NCBI GenBank assembly: GCA_029844215.1
Contig: JAQGDG010000277.1
Location: 62,001 to 126,000 of the forward strand
Source: Przewalskia tangutica
Lineage: Eukaryota; Streptophyta; Magnoliopsida; Solanales; Solanaceae
Direction: 5' to 3'
DNA: 64,000 nucleotides
The notes under the pieces: generated by a model
The model's input: the letters and a program-made list of their open reading frames with translations, nothing else
Database searches by the model: none
Told to the model about the DNA's origin: nothing
Part shown: positions 45,370 to 56,760 of the stretch, one piece after another
Numbering within the stretch: position 1 is the stretch's first letter
How the letters are laid out: each line of letters begins with the position of its first letter
Made by a program: the position numbers and the translations under genes

Positions 45370-47269
45370 CCACCCTATGTTGAAGACTTTCTTCATCCTA
45401 AAATCTTCTAAGTGTTAAAATCCTCCCTCTCCCTTCTCGTGGTTCTCGCCCAAAAGCCTTCCCTCCCCTCGTCGAGAGTTCCCCAGCTGGGTAGGCCGAG
45501 GGTATACACCCCCTCGGGTGCTAGCCAGGTACCCCCTAGCCTAGTTGTTTTCAGATAATACCCCTCTGGTAGAAATACTCTCAAAAGTATTGTTATAATG
45601 CCCAAATTACCTTAGCCGATACCTTGTCAGATTCTAAGGTTATACCTATACAAAATGCCCGTAAATACTATTATACTTCCTTCCGTCACAAAACCAAACC
45701 CTAGGAAAATCTCCATAGTCCGTTAGAGTATTGTGTGTTGGTTAGAACTTCTAAGCGGTGGTTTAGAGCCGGTCGAGCGCCTGAGTCGAGTTAAACGATT
45801 GCCCAGATCGACTTTAACTAGGATAATTATGGGCTTATCGAGGTAATTATCTTGTTCCTCCGTTGTAATTGGAAATTACATATTGTTAGACTATATAGTC
45901 AAGTATACTATATATATAGAACTGAACGCTGTTGCTCGGCAATGTCTTGGACTTAAGCCCAATAATAAGAAACCTTTTCAAGAGTACTAAACTGCTTACT
46001 TAGGTCAGACAAGAGACTCGTAGTAGTACCGTGAGTAGAATTGTACCGCTAGGTTAGATGATAACCCCGGTTGGCTTCGTAGCCTACTGACAGAGAGGAG
46101 ATTTACGCCGCATGTGGGAGGAATTTTCTCAGAATGTTCTACTGCTAGACCTAAATGTTAATAAGTCACTGTGGCCTTATAGTCAAGTACCACGGTGGCG
46201 CGATCTACCGCAAGGAGCAGCCGACTTTGAGGTACTTGGAGCGCTTGCTATTAGTCGATACTCGCGAGGTATGTGAACCTCTTCCTATCTCTTCTAGCAT
46301 GATACGTGTGAACTATGTAGTACAGACGCATACGTAAGCAAATGTATTTAGTTGATTTAAAACATAAAGGTTATAACGGCTTTATGGAAAGCCTGCTATA
46401 AACAAAATTTTTACGTTGGTAAGAAAATACTTGTGGTTTTTAAAAGGTAAATCGATTTGAACTATAACCGCTTGTTATGATTAATAGAGAACTTGAAGTA
46501 ATACTTGTTTTTGAGAACTTAAGAGTTATACTAACTTTACGGGAAGTTAGGTATAACCGCTTAAGAATGTTTTACCGATTTCTAAATCGTAACGTGTATC
46601 GACAAACCATCGCAATAAGTAATAAAGGAAAATGTTTTGAATAAGTAAGTATTATTAAAACCAAGAGAAACTTCCATCCGCATGTGCTAAGATGAGACAA
46701 AATGATATTTCCTATCATGGTCAGAATAAGATTGTTATAAACGAATATCCTACTCACATATAAGACTTATGTTTCTCGATAGTTTAAAGAAGAATTATAT
46801 TCTTAAACGAATAAGACTATGAACTACTAAACCTTTCTAAAATGAGAAACTGAACATTGGAAATTAGGCAAACTTGATCATCGGAAAAGAATGCTACTTG
46901 ATTTTACAAAGAGAAGTAATCGATTTACTTTAAAAGGATAGTCACTCTATTTTTATACTACGTATCGTGTGACATCGCGAAAGTAACGATCTTTTAAAGA
47001 GTTAATGTATGAAGTACTTTGGGGATAAAACCCCGAACTTGTTGGCATATAGCAGAAAGTACCTCGTGTATAACTCGATTGTGTTGGTTTGTGATAGCCT
47101 GCAATACTTTCTTGTTGATTGATAAGTAAACATGTTAGATGCTACGGTGTTAGTATCTCGTGACGCTGAGTAAAGCCGGTTTCCTTTGTCGCGCTTATGT
47201 TGCTTAACGATAAGTCGCTGTGTTAGTATTTTACATCACTCATCTCGAGATGATTCCGGTTGTCGCCTC

Positions 47270-47540
47270 CACGCGGGTAGACTCAAAGCGTCGATGGACC
47301 TATGATTCGAGAATACCTACGCAGTCCTGTGGCCTACGCGAGCTACGAGTTCCGTGTTAGCGCGCCCTTACGGGCACGCGTCCACGTGGCCACGCGGATC
47401 GCGTCCGTGACGACGCCGGGAGTAGCTACCGACGCGGAATACCTCACGCGGCCGACGAGATTGGCCTACGCGAGTCAGCGGAGTTCCGTGGTTAGACGCG
47501 CAGACATCGACATCGCGCGCAAGTGGCCGCCTTTGATCAT
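47270..47540. repeat. Degenerate minisatellite in the inner 5' LTR
   Basis: Repeats of GGAATACCTCACGCGG, GGCCTACGCGAG and GAGTTCCGTG(T/G)TTAG with a period of about 90-100 bp and sub-repeats of about 20 bp. The equivalent array in the 3' LTR is at 53150-53400. It is very CpG-rich compared with the AT-rich DNA around it. Confidence 0.75.
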
Positions 47541-48320
47541 GTGACGCCTAGACAGATCTTATGATACGCTTCATGACCTTGTTGGTACCGTGGGTTTTTA
47601 GTAGTCGCCATGCCTTCGCATTTACCCCGCACAGCTTTATTATGACACAGTGGGACCCGTGTTCATGCGTGTTCCTCGTGCTTTTATATCATAGATCGCC
47701 ACAGTGAGGAAGGTATTCCACGCATGATTGATGTCAGGCCCGAGACCCATTGTTATATTTCGAGTGATGACTGAGGGCGCGAGTCCCCGACTTGACATAC
47801 GATCGCTTGTTGTCAAATCGTAGTTTCGTTATCATACATGTCTCCCGCTTTATATGATCGCTATGATTTCATTTACGATGTATTTTCGGGCCACATACTC
47901 TGCACTGCCAGATCGACTTCCTTCGGGCCGCGCTCATGCCGCAGTCGAGGTACACCGCCGCCGATCCTAGCTCGTGGTCACGCGCTTTCGTTGGGAAGCT
48001 CCGCCCGAGGCTTATCACGTATAGTCCCCGCCGCCGTAAGTGTTTACATTCGTGGGTTTGGCGGCCCCGCCCCGCCATTGTTGTCATATCATTCTGTAGG
48101 TCCGTAGTACCGCCAGGCGTGGTTTGTAAAAGGATTAAACTGCTCATGTTGAAAAAGTTGCTATTTATATTTATACCAAGGTAACCGCTTGGTTAGCCTG
48201 CCTTCTTATTTCACCGCCTTATTACATCGTTTCATGTATTGTCTTTATGTTCCACTGACACTGACGTATGTCTACTGGGTGCCCGGTAGGCACCAACACG
48301 CCCGTTCGTCGTGACAAAAG

Positions 48321-48333
48321 TGGTATCGTGAGC
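48321..48333 (+). other. Primer binding site of the inner element
   Basis: TGGTATCGTGAGC begins five bases after the LTR end GTGACA. The plant initiator-Met primer complement is TGGTATCAGAGC, and the copy differs at the central A. Confidence 0.75.
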
Positions 48334-48512
48334 GCTTAATCCTCTGAAAGTGTCTACGCATCAGATCCAAGAGTTCGATTATCGTGTCAGGCACCACACC
48401 AATAATCGTGAGGCTATAGGATATTTTAGGATTGGTTTCATTCTTCTCACTCGAGATCGTGCCTTAGAGCCGTGTTGTAAGTCGACCTCCGACGATTTCT
48501 TTCCTCACCGCT

Positions 48513-49263
48513 ATGCCTCCGCGCAGGCAACCCGCCCAGAGGCAAGGCACCGCGGAGCCGCGAGCAGAGTTCGGGTGGCGAGGCACAGCCCAATCATTAC
48601 CTAGGTAGTGCTTCATTCGGGAGTTTCATGACGCCACTAGCCCCAAGCAGAGTTTGGCACGGCAAATGCAGCTCCCACCGCGCCATGATATTTGAACCTT
48701 CGCCCACGACCGAACAATGAATATAGAGTGCAAAGCAAGACGACCGCATTAGCTATGACGTGGCTACCAGAGAGTATACCGATGTACCACGTCTTGACGA
48801 CTATCTAAGAGAGGGTCAGGCAAGAGTAATTCTTCGCTTAGTTGAGCATGGCCTGTACGCTTACGCGCAATGTGCCAAGAAACGTAGAGATCAACGCGTT
48901 AACGGCGACGCAGGCAGGCCAGAGCAAAGAAGGTCCTTTGGTAACTTTCGAGGCGAGTCACCTCACCAAGATCAATATGCGATCCACCAAATGCAGAGTG
49001 GTCCTCCGCAGGTTCGTGACGCTCGGTACGCAGAGTTGGTCGAGCCCAGAGCTTCCGCTCACGCCACACATAGTTCCACCACCGATTCGCTTTTCCTCTG
49101 TTCATTAGACGCACGCCATCCCGGAATGTCGCCTTTAGTCGGGTACTTGTCGCACCTACGACCGCCGTGGTCCGATGTCGATAGAGTGTCCTCAGGAGGA
49201 CTTAGCCTTCAGATCGCGGGTAGTTCGTCATCTTCCCTAGCTGCGCTTCTACGGGCAGTTTGA
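48513..49263 (+). pseudogene. gag: gag remnant of the inner element, capsid core deleted
   Basis: It starts at ATG 48513 (MPPRRQPAQRQGTAEPRAE). A 167-codon open stretch, 48760-49263, contains RLDDYLREGQARV, a charged segment and VRDARYAELVEPRAS, matching the post-capsid part of the sister gags. A broken CCHC knuckle follows at 49099 (CSLDARHPG for CSLCGRRHPG), then RPPW and a second relic. Between start and LDDYL this copy has about 290 bp against about 600 bp in 56941-57540 and in A3, so the capsid core is missing, as also in 62277-63244. Only the first knuckle pair is present. Confidence 0.65.
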
Positions 49264-50815
49264 TTTGAACGACTGGGGAGCAAGCAGAGATATAGATATA
49301 TCTTTAACCTCTAGAGATCAAGATGCGTGATAAGCGAGTATACCTTAAGTGCTATGTTCGATAACAATGTTGTTAGTCGTGATTAGATCAGTTGTTTAAC
49401 CGAGTAAGATTTTGGGGGATGTGAGGCGCGAGCCTTAGAGCTTTTACGCAGACCTTGTGAGGTGAGGCCATCTCGAGAAAAGGTGTAGTGTTATGTTTGA
49501 CTTATCTAAGTGCATAGCGCACGGAGTTATGTTTGGGATAGTCCCTAGTAGCGTGGAATGAAAGGGGTAGTCGAGGTAAGAAGACCGCCAGGTTTTCAAA
49601 CGTGATTTGTGAGATTGTTCAATCGGGAGCTAGTATCAGGCGCGCTGTCGGCCGAGGCTACGCCATGTCAACCCGCGTAGGTTTGGTGCGGGCCAGCGCG
49701 TGGTCCCGCCAGGTTAGGGCCGCGAGGGTGTTAGGCCCAAGTTTAGTTAACCAACAGACGAAGTTCGTGGACGATTCGACCAGCTCGTCGACGGGGCAGC
49801 CCATCGCGTTCTTCGGTCGACCGCGACTCTACCGTGTTGAGTTATCCGAAGGTTGTAAGGTCGCACGGTGCCTACCTTCACCTTATGACAGATGCGGAGC
49901 CTGTGGTGGTTGTTGTTGTTTCGGAAGTTTTGCCAAGCACGTGTTAAGAACTCGTGCGAATCTCGACCGCATTCGCCTGCCAGCCAGCGTATCTCGCAGG
50001 TAGTCGTGGGGATTGTTGTCTCGTGGAGGAAGTGTTTAAGCTACCATTTCGTTCTGATATCGCCAGGACGCCTCAGGGGCGTGTAAGTCACGGCTGATTG
50101 GTCTGACGCTGGCAAGATTCGATAGTTGGTTCAGCTTGTTCCACAGATCGTGGATAGAGTAAAGCTTGTCTAGAAGAGGTTCCGCACCGTAGAAATCGCG
50201 GCGATAATCGGCGACGACGCTAGAGTTCGTGCCGACGGCCGGTCTTCAGTACCACCCCGGTGTGACGAAGTTTTGGAATACAGAGGAACTTAGCCCGAGT
50301 TACTGGGCCTTTGAGTTCATGTGAAGGATAGGCCGTTGCCTATATGATAGTTTTTGCCGTCCGACTTAGAGGCAAGACGTCCGGCCTTTCGATTGTTATG
50401 TTCGAAAGTATCTGAGATCCATCCAGTGTTCCCGCTAACGATGACCACGCTAGGATAGTAACCCCGAAGTTTTGGAAACCAAGCAAGATCGAAATGTGGT
50501 AAGAGTTCGAGGTACGACACCGTGGATCGCATGTAGTCCGCATCATTTGTTGGTCGCCGAGTGACACTAACCTCGCGCAAAGTGACAAAAGTGGTATCGG
50601 AAGAAGCGAGCATGTATGGCGAGAATTGACGTGACCATTTCTTTTGTTTGGAAAAGGTGGAAGAAGATATTTTAGACGGCGAGTGTTTTGTGCGATGATT
50701 AGAGGTGTTTCGTGACTTTGACGTAAGTATTTACGCAGTACTGCGTGGCGTGATTGTTCTCGTAAGCATAGTAGTGAAGACTATATTGGCGCCGCTTGTT
50801 TTGAGACTTATAAGG

Positions 50816-50832
50816 AACATTCGACGAATGTT
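50816..50832. other. Perfect inverted repeat upstream of polypurine tract
   Basis: AACATTCG-A-CGAATGTT is an exact 8-bp inverted repeat with a single-base centre, immediately before the polypurine tract and 3' LTR. The counterparts are at 9739-9758 and 14213-14231. Confidence 0.85.
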
Positions 50833-50833
50833 T

Positions 50834-50845
50834 CTACGAGGAGAA
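50834..50845 (+). other. Polypurine tract of the inner element
   Basis: CTACGAGGAGAA directly precedes the 3' LTR head TGTTATACTCG at 50846. It is shorter than the A3 tract (AAGGAGGGGAGAA), again by G residues. Confidence 0.7.
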
Positions 50846-53800
50846 TGTTATACTCGTATTTCCAGAGTATGTACGTAAGGACGCACGAGAAAAATTTGAA
50901 ACTTGTACTAAGGCTCGCCGAATTAATTTTGTTCACAACACCCGCTTAGAGTCGCTGACTAAACGCTTTCACGCCTTTCGTAGGGAATTTCCGCCATGTC
51001 ATTTTTAATTTTTATGGATTTTTCCGAGAGACGAACGTGTTCAACAAGAGGGCGCCACTTGGCACCTCCCATCATGACGTGAGAGCTCGATCAGGCCGAT
51101 TGGAATGGCTTTAGTTGGTAGGATATTTGTGTGTTAGTTGGTTGGGCACTTGGCAAGATTCGCCCTACACTTGCCTTGCACTTGGCAAGATTCGCCATTG
51201 GTCATTGGTTGGCCTATAAATACCACCCTATGTTGAAGACTTTCTTCATCCTAAAATCTTCTAAGTGTTAAAATCCTCCTCTCCCTTCAGGTTCTCGCCC
51301 AAAGCCTTCCTCCCCTCGTCGAGTTCCCCTCAGCTGGTAGCCGGCGGGTATACACCCCCTCCTGGGTGCTAGCCGGGTACCCCCTAGCCTAGTTGTTTTC
51401 AGATAATACCCCTCTCGTAGAAATACTCTCAAAAGTATCATATAATGCCCAAATTACCTTAGCCGTATACCTTGTTGTATTCTAAGGTTATACCTATACA
51501 AAAATGCCCGTAAATACTATTATACTTCCTTCCACAAAACCAAACCCTAGGAAAATCTCCATAGTCCGTTAGAGTATTGTGTAGAAGTTGGTTAGAACTT
51601 CTGGTGGTTTAGAGCGGTCGAGCGCTGAGTCGAGTTAAACGATTGCCCAGATCGACTTTAACTAGGATAATTACGGGCTTATCGAGGTAATTATCTTGTT
51701 CTCCGTTGTAATTGGAAATTACATATTGTTAGACTATATAGTCAAGCATACTATATATATAGAATCAACGTTGTTGTCGGCAATGCCTTTCGACTTAAGC
51801 CCAATAATAAGAAACCTTTTCAAGAGTACTAAACTGCTTTTACTTAGGTCAGACACAGAGACTTTGTAGTAGTACCGCGGAGTAGAATTGTACCTGTAGG
51901 TTAGACGATAACCCCCGGTTGGCTTGGTAGCCGCCTACCGATAGAGAGATTTACGCTGCCATGTGTGAGGTGCCGAATTTTCTCAGAATGTTCTACTGCT
52001 AGACCTAAATGTTAATAAGCGCCTGTGGCCTTATAGTCAAGTACTACGTGTGGCGCGATCTACCAAGCAAGGAGTAGCCGACGGCTTGAGGTACTGAGCG
52101 CTTGCTATTAGTCGATACTGCCGCAGGTACGCGAACCTCTTCCTATCTCTTCTAGCATGATATGTGTGAACTATGTAGTACGGTAGACGCATACGTGCTA
52201 AATGTATTTAGTTGATTTAAAACATGTGTTATAACGGCTTTATGGGAAGCTCATTATAAAATGTACTTTACGTTGGTAAGAAAATACTGTGGTTTTTAAA
52301 AGGTAAATCGATTTGAACTATAACCGCTTGTTATGTGATTAATAGAGAACTTGAAGTAATACTTGGTTTTGAGAACTTAAGAGTTATACTAACTTTACGG
52401 GAAGTTAGGTATAACGCTTAAGAATGTTTTACCGATTTCGAAATCGTAACGTATCGACAAACCACCGCATAAGCTAATAAAGGAAAATGTTTTGAATAAG
52501 TAAGTATTATTAAAACCAAGAGAAACTTCCATCCGCATAAGCTAAGATGACAAAATGATATTTCCTAGATCATGGTCAGAATAAGATTGTTATAAACGAG
52601 AATATCCTACTCACATATAAGACTTATGTTTCTCGATAGTTTAAAGGAGAATTATATTCTTAAATGAATAAGACTATGAACTACGAAACCTTTCTAAAAT
52701 GAGAAACTCAACATTGGAAATTAGGCAAACTTGATCATCGAAAAGAACGTTGCTACTTGATTTTACAAAGAGAAGTAATCGATTTACTTTAAAAGGATAG
52801 TCACTCTATTTTTATACTACGTATTGTGTGACATCGCGAAAGTAACGATCTTTTAAAGAGTTAACGATGAAGTACTTTCGGGATAAAACCCCAACTTGTT
52901 GGCATATAGTAGAAAGTACCTCGTGTATAACTTGATCAGGTTGGTTTGTGATAGCCTGCAATACTTTCTGTCGATTGATAAGTAAACATGTTAGATGCTA
53001 CGGTGTTAGCATTCGTGACGCTGAGTAGCGGTTTCCTTTGTCGCGCTTACGCCGCTTAACGATAAGTCATTGTGTTAGTATTTTACATCACTCATCTCGA
53101 GATGATTCCGGTTAAGTCGCCTCCGACGCGGGTAGACTCAGCGGTCGACGGACCTATGATTCGAGAATACCTCACGCAGTCCCGGCCTACGCGAGCTACG
53201 AGTTCCGTGTTAGCGCGCCCTTACGGGCACGCGTCCACGGGCCACGCGATCGCGTTCGTGACGACGCCGGGAGTAGCACCCTCGACGCGGAATACCTCAC
53301 GCGGCCGACGAGATTGGCCTACGCGAGTCAGCGGAGTTCCGTGGTTAGACGCCAGACATCGACATCGCGCAAGTGGCCGCCTTTGATCACGTGACGCCTA
53401 GACAGATCTTATGATACGCTTCATGACCTTGCTGGTACCGTGGGTTTTTAGTAGCTGGCCATGCCTTCGCATTTACCCCGCATGCTTTATTATGACACGT
53501 GGACCCGTGTTCATGCTGTTCCTCGTGCTTTATATCATGATCACGGCAGCTGGAAGGTATTCCACGCATGATTGATGTCAGGCCCGAGACCCATTGTTAT
53601 ATTTGAGTGATGACTGAGGGCGAGTCCCCGACTGATACGATCGCTGTTGTAAATCGTAGTTTCGTTATCATACATGTCTCCCGCTTATATGATCGCTATG
53701 ATTTCATTTACGTGATGTATTTTCGCCACATACTCTGCACTGTCAGATCGACTCTCTCGGGCCGCTCACGCCGCAGTCGAGGTACACCGCCGCCGATCCT

Positions 53801-54141
53801 AGCCTCGTGGTCACGCTTGGGAAGCTCCGCTTCTCCGAGGCTTATCACGTATAGTCCCCGCCGTAAGTGTTTACATTCAGGTGCGGGCCCCGTCCCGCCA
53901 TTGTTGTCATATCATTCTGCAGGTCTGTAGTATCGCTGGCGTGGTTTGTAAAAAGAATTAAACTGCTCATGTTGAAAAGTTGCTATTTATATTTATACCA
54001 AGGTAACCGCTTTGGTTACCTGCCTTCTTATTTCACCGCCTTATTACACCGTTTCATGTATTGTCTTTATGTTCCGCTGATTACTGATGTATGTCTACTG
54101 GGTGCCCGGTAAGGCACCACCACGCCCGTTCGGCCGTGACA
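50846..54141 (+). repeat. 3' LTR of the inner plus element
   Basis: A 3296-bp LTR from TGTTATACTCGTATTTCC to GGCCGTGACA (54141), colinear with 44993-48316, including TATAAATA at 51215-51222, the AATT hairpin near 51708, the TATATATA near 51755 and the minisatellite at 53150-53400. Differences are mainly missing one- to three-base G/C groups. Confidence 0.85.
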
Positions 54142-56745
54142 ACGGCCCTAGAAAATCTTCATAGCTTAGACGAAGTTGTTAAGAGGTTGTTTAGAAACTT
54201 CTACGGTCTCTCGAGCCGGGTCGAGCGTATGATTCGAGCCAAACGCTGCTCGTGATCGACTTATATCTTGATAATTTTGGGCTTATCGAGGTAATGATCT
54301 TTGTCCCCTATTGTAATCGATATTACATGTCAGAGTAATGTATAGCGAGTATACTATATGTAGAATGAATATGGATAAGAATTGAACCAGATTTACATAG
54401 GATCGTATTTACAGTAGACTTGTAGTATTATCAGGAGTAGAATTGTACACGCCCGCTATACGTAACCCTCGGGATTGTTGGTTTGCAGCAGCCTCTGTAT
54501 GAGGAGATTTACGTGGTCATGGGGGAGGTGCTGCCGAATTTTCCGTGAAATAAGGAATCTCAGATCTAGAATTATTCTACGAAGAGATCTAGAGGTTGAT
54601 AGACGCTTTTGGCCTTTTTAGGTCAAGGCATACGAGAGCGATTCTACTCAAGGGTGGAAAAGGCGAGCAAGGTTAGAGTACTTTGGAGCGCTTTTGCTAA
54701 TTGTTGATAATCGTCATGAGGTACGTGACCCTCTTCCTATCCTTTCTAGCATGATATTTGTGAAATATATTTAGTGCGGTAGACGCACATGTGTTTAAAG
54801 GAAGTTAATTTTCCTTTTGTGTCCTTGACTTGATTACAAAGTTAAGTGACTTGTTATGAAATATTAAGGACTTGGTTTGTGTTAAACAACATGAAACCGC
54901 TTATGAGAAATGGGTACTTGGGTTTTAAAAAGGAATAATATTATATTGATTTCTAAATGAGAATAAGTATCGAACAAACCATCGCAAATGCTAATAAAGG
55001 AAAATGTATCGACTAATTAATTACTATTAAAACCAAAGAGAAACCTCCATCCGCATAAGCTAAGATAAGACAAAATTGTATTAAATTTCCTGTATCATGG
55101 TCGCTTAATAAGAATCATTATAAACAAGCATTAATTTTCTTAAATTTCCAAAGTAAGGAACTTTATTTCTAAAAGAAAAGAGACTCGAGGAATCAAGAGT
55201 TTTCGTTTAAAAGAAAGACATGGTTTTGTCTTAAATTGTTTAAAATATAAAGTGTCATAACAACTTTACGGGAAGTTAGTTATAACGACTTTATGAAAAC
55301 AAAAGAATGGTTTTATCATTAGTTTTAAAATGGTAACTTGACTTTAAAAGGAGTATGTTTTGGTCTAAAAGAAGGCATAGTATTGTCTTAATTTGGTTTA
55401 AAAGGAAAGTATGGAAGTTGTTTTGGTTTACTTAAAATGTTAGTCACTCTATTTTGATAATACGATCGGTGACCTTTGTAAAAGAAATGAATCTTTTAAA
55501 AGAATTTAACGACGAGTACTTTGGGGTTAAAACCGACTTTGGCATAAAATGAAAGTACTCGAGTCAGGTGTAACTTGCCTATGTTTGCGGGTGATAGCCT
55601 TGTCGTACTAGTATTGTATTTCTATACCACCGCCTCTCACGGAGGGCTGATTTGTTATGATCTTACTTCGACGCATCGGCAGTTGACGAGCATTCCACGC
55701 ACGCTTCGTGATTATTATTCCACGGACTAGCTCTCCACGCAGGTTTTACCGATTCGGCTTGGTATCCGTAGTCGGCTCGCATTTGCCCCGAGGTCATGGC
55801 TGATTCGGCTTGGTATCCGTAGTTAGCCTTCAGATTTGCCCTGCTCAGCTTTGTGGACGGTCTCGTGATTCCCGCCGTATCCGTAGTTAGTTCGTGATTG
55901 CCCGCCACCACGTGGCGCAGTGGTATCCGTAGTTGGCCAGACTTGCCCCGGGTCACCGTGGTATGGTTATATAGATTTGTTGGTACGACTTTGGTATCCG
56001 TAGTTGGCTTTCGTGACTTGCCCGCCGCTGACGATGCGGCTGGTATCCGTAGTTAGCCTTCAGACTTGCCCCAGATGGTCTTTAGGACACAGCGGGACTC
56101 GTGTTCATGGTACTCCGCGTGGTTATCGAGATCGCCAGCGAGGAAGGTGTTCCACGCATGATTGATGTTGCGGGCATACGACCCATAGTTATATTCGAGT
56201 GATGACTTTGAGGCGCGAGTCCCGACTTGACGTGACTGCTACATATTATGTAATGTAGTTTGGTTATCATATATGTCTCCTGTTTTATATAGACTACTAT
56301 GATTTCATTTACAGATTTTCGCCACATACTCGGTACACCGTTGATCGACCTCCTTCGGGGGCCGCTCATGCCGCAGTAGAGGTACATCGGCTGTTGATCC
56401 TCGCCATGGATCACACCAACAGATTGGGAAGCTCCGCTTCTCCGAGGCTTATCTTTTGGCATGCTTCCGAGTTGTAGGTTCTTGTACATCTGTGGTATGG
56501 CGGCCCCGTCCGCCATAGTTGTTGTTACACTCTTAGAGTCCTGTACTCATGTGGGCAGTGGTTGTAAAGGATGTAACTGCTCAAATTTCTCAGATATATA
56601 TGCAAAAAGGCAACCGCTGGTTAGCCTATTTTCTTTTATCTTGTTTCATATCTCAGATGTTTTATTTACGCCGGATTTTCTCTCGATGTTGTATCACCAG
56701 GTGCCCGGTAAGGCACCAAGCGAGCCCATGGCTCGGGTCGTGACA
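54142..56745 (+). repeat. Outer plus A-type LTR, tail part
   Basis: It resumes at ACGGCCCTAGAAAATC, the continuation of ..CAAAACGAA at 44992, and ends GGGTCGTGACA (56745). It contains TAACTTTATTACGGG-type blocks (the TTACGGGAAGTTAGTTATAA core), a minisatellite at 55690-56080 and the U5 hairpin at 56429-56450. The combined outer LTR is about 3.33 kb. Confidence 0.75.
55690..56080. repeat. Minisatellite, ~55-60-bp unit, about 6 copies
   Basis: Each unit has TGGTATCCGTAGTTGGC, TTCAGACTTGCCCC and a short variable part. It is the reverse-strand relative of 21070-21420 (GGCAAGT..GAAGCCAACTACG), so this plus LTR and the B 5' LTR share an array type. Confidence 0.8.
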
Positions 56746-56749
56746 AAAG

Positions 56750-56760
56750 TGGTATCGAGC
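56750..56760 (+). other. Primer binding site of the outer plus element
   Basis: TGGTATCGAGC starts five bases after GTGACA (56745). It lacks one A relative to TGGTATCAGAGC. The same form occurs at 62087-62097. Confidence 0.75.

Larger units (their letters stand above)
44993..48316 (+). repeat. 5' LTR of the inner plus element
   Basis: A 3324-bp LTR. Its head is mutated (CGTTATAGATTTCCAG for TGTTATACCCGTATTTCCAG) and its tail is CGTCGTGACA at 48316. TATAAATA lies at 45362-45369, preceded by CCATTGGTTGGTCATTGG. Also present are the AATT hairpin near 45864, the minisatellite at 47270-47540 and a shortened form of the CTCCG hairpin near 47997. Confidence 0.85.
49264..50845 (+). other. Inner-element internal DNA downstream of gag
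   Basis: About 1.58 kb, nearly twice the equivalent part of A3. The first ~400 bp match sister elements (for example the GTGAGCCTTAGA block). The stretch about 49860-50580 has no counterpart that I can see in the others. A 133-codon frame at 49602-50003 with a Cys-rich patch (RCGACGGCCCF) is unrecognised. No pol motif is found. An 18-base copy of the LTR-end/primer-site junction lies at 50582-50599. Confidence 0.5.
44993..54141 (+). mobile_element. Complete gag-only LTR retrotransposon nested in an LTR
   Basis: A 9.15-kb plus-strand element with 5' LTR 44993-48316, primer binding site at 48321, internal 48317-50845, polypurine tract at 50834-50845 and 3' LTR 50846-54141. It is inserted in U5 of another A LTR. 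The two LTRs correspond block for block. The internal region has a gag remnant (48513-49263) and then about 1.6 kb without recognisable pol. It is the youngest layer of this nest, because nothing interrupts it. Confidence 0.85.

Noticed and set aside
48760..49263. Intact 167-codon frame as an independent functional gene
   Set aside because: It corresponds to the middle of gag without a start context, lacks the capsid core and has mutated knuckle cysteines. It is described as a pseudogene.
49602..50003. 133-codon open frame with a Cys-rich patch as a possible zinc-binding gene
   Set aside because: The Cys spacing does not fit CCHC or a known finger, sister copies lack the frame, and the region is degenerate retroelement DNA. 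It is kept only as an unexplained segment.
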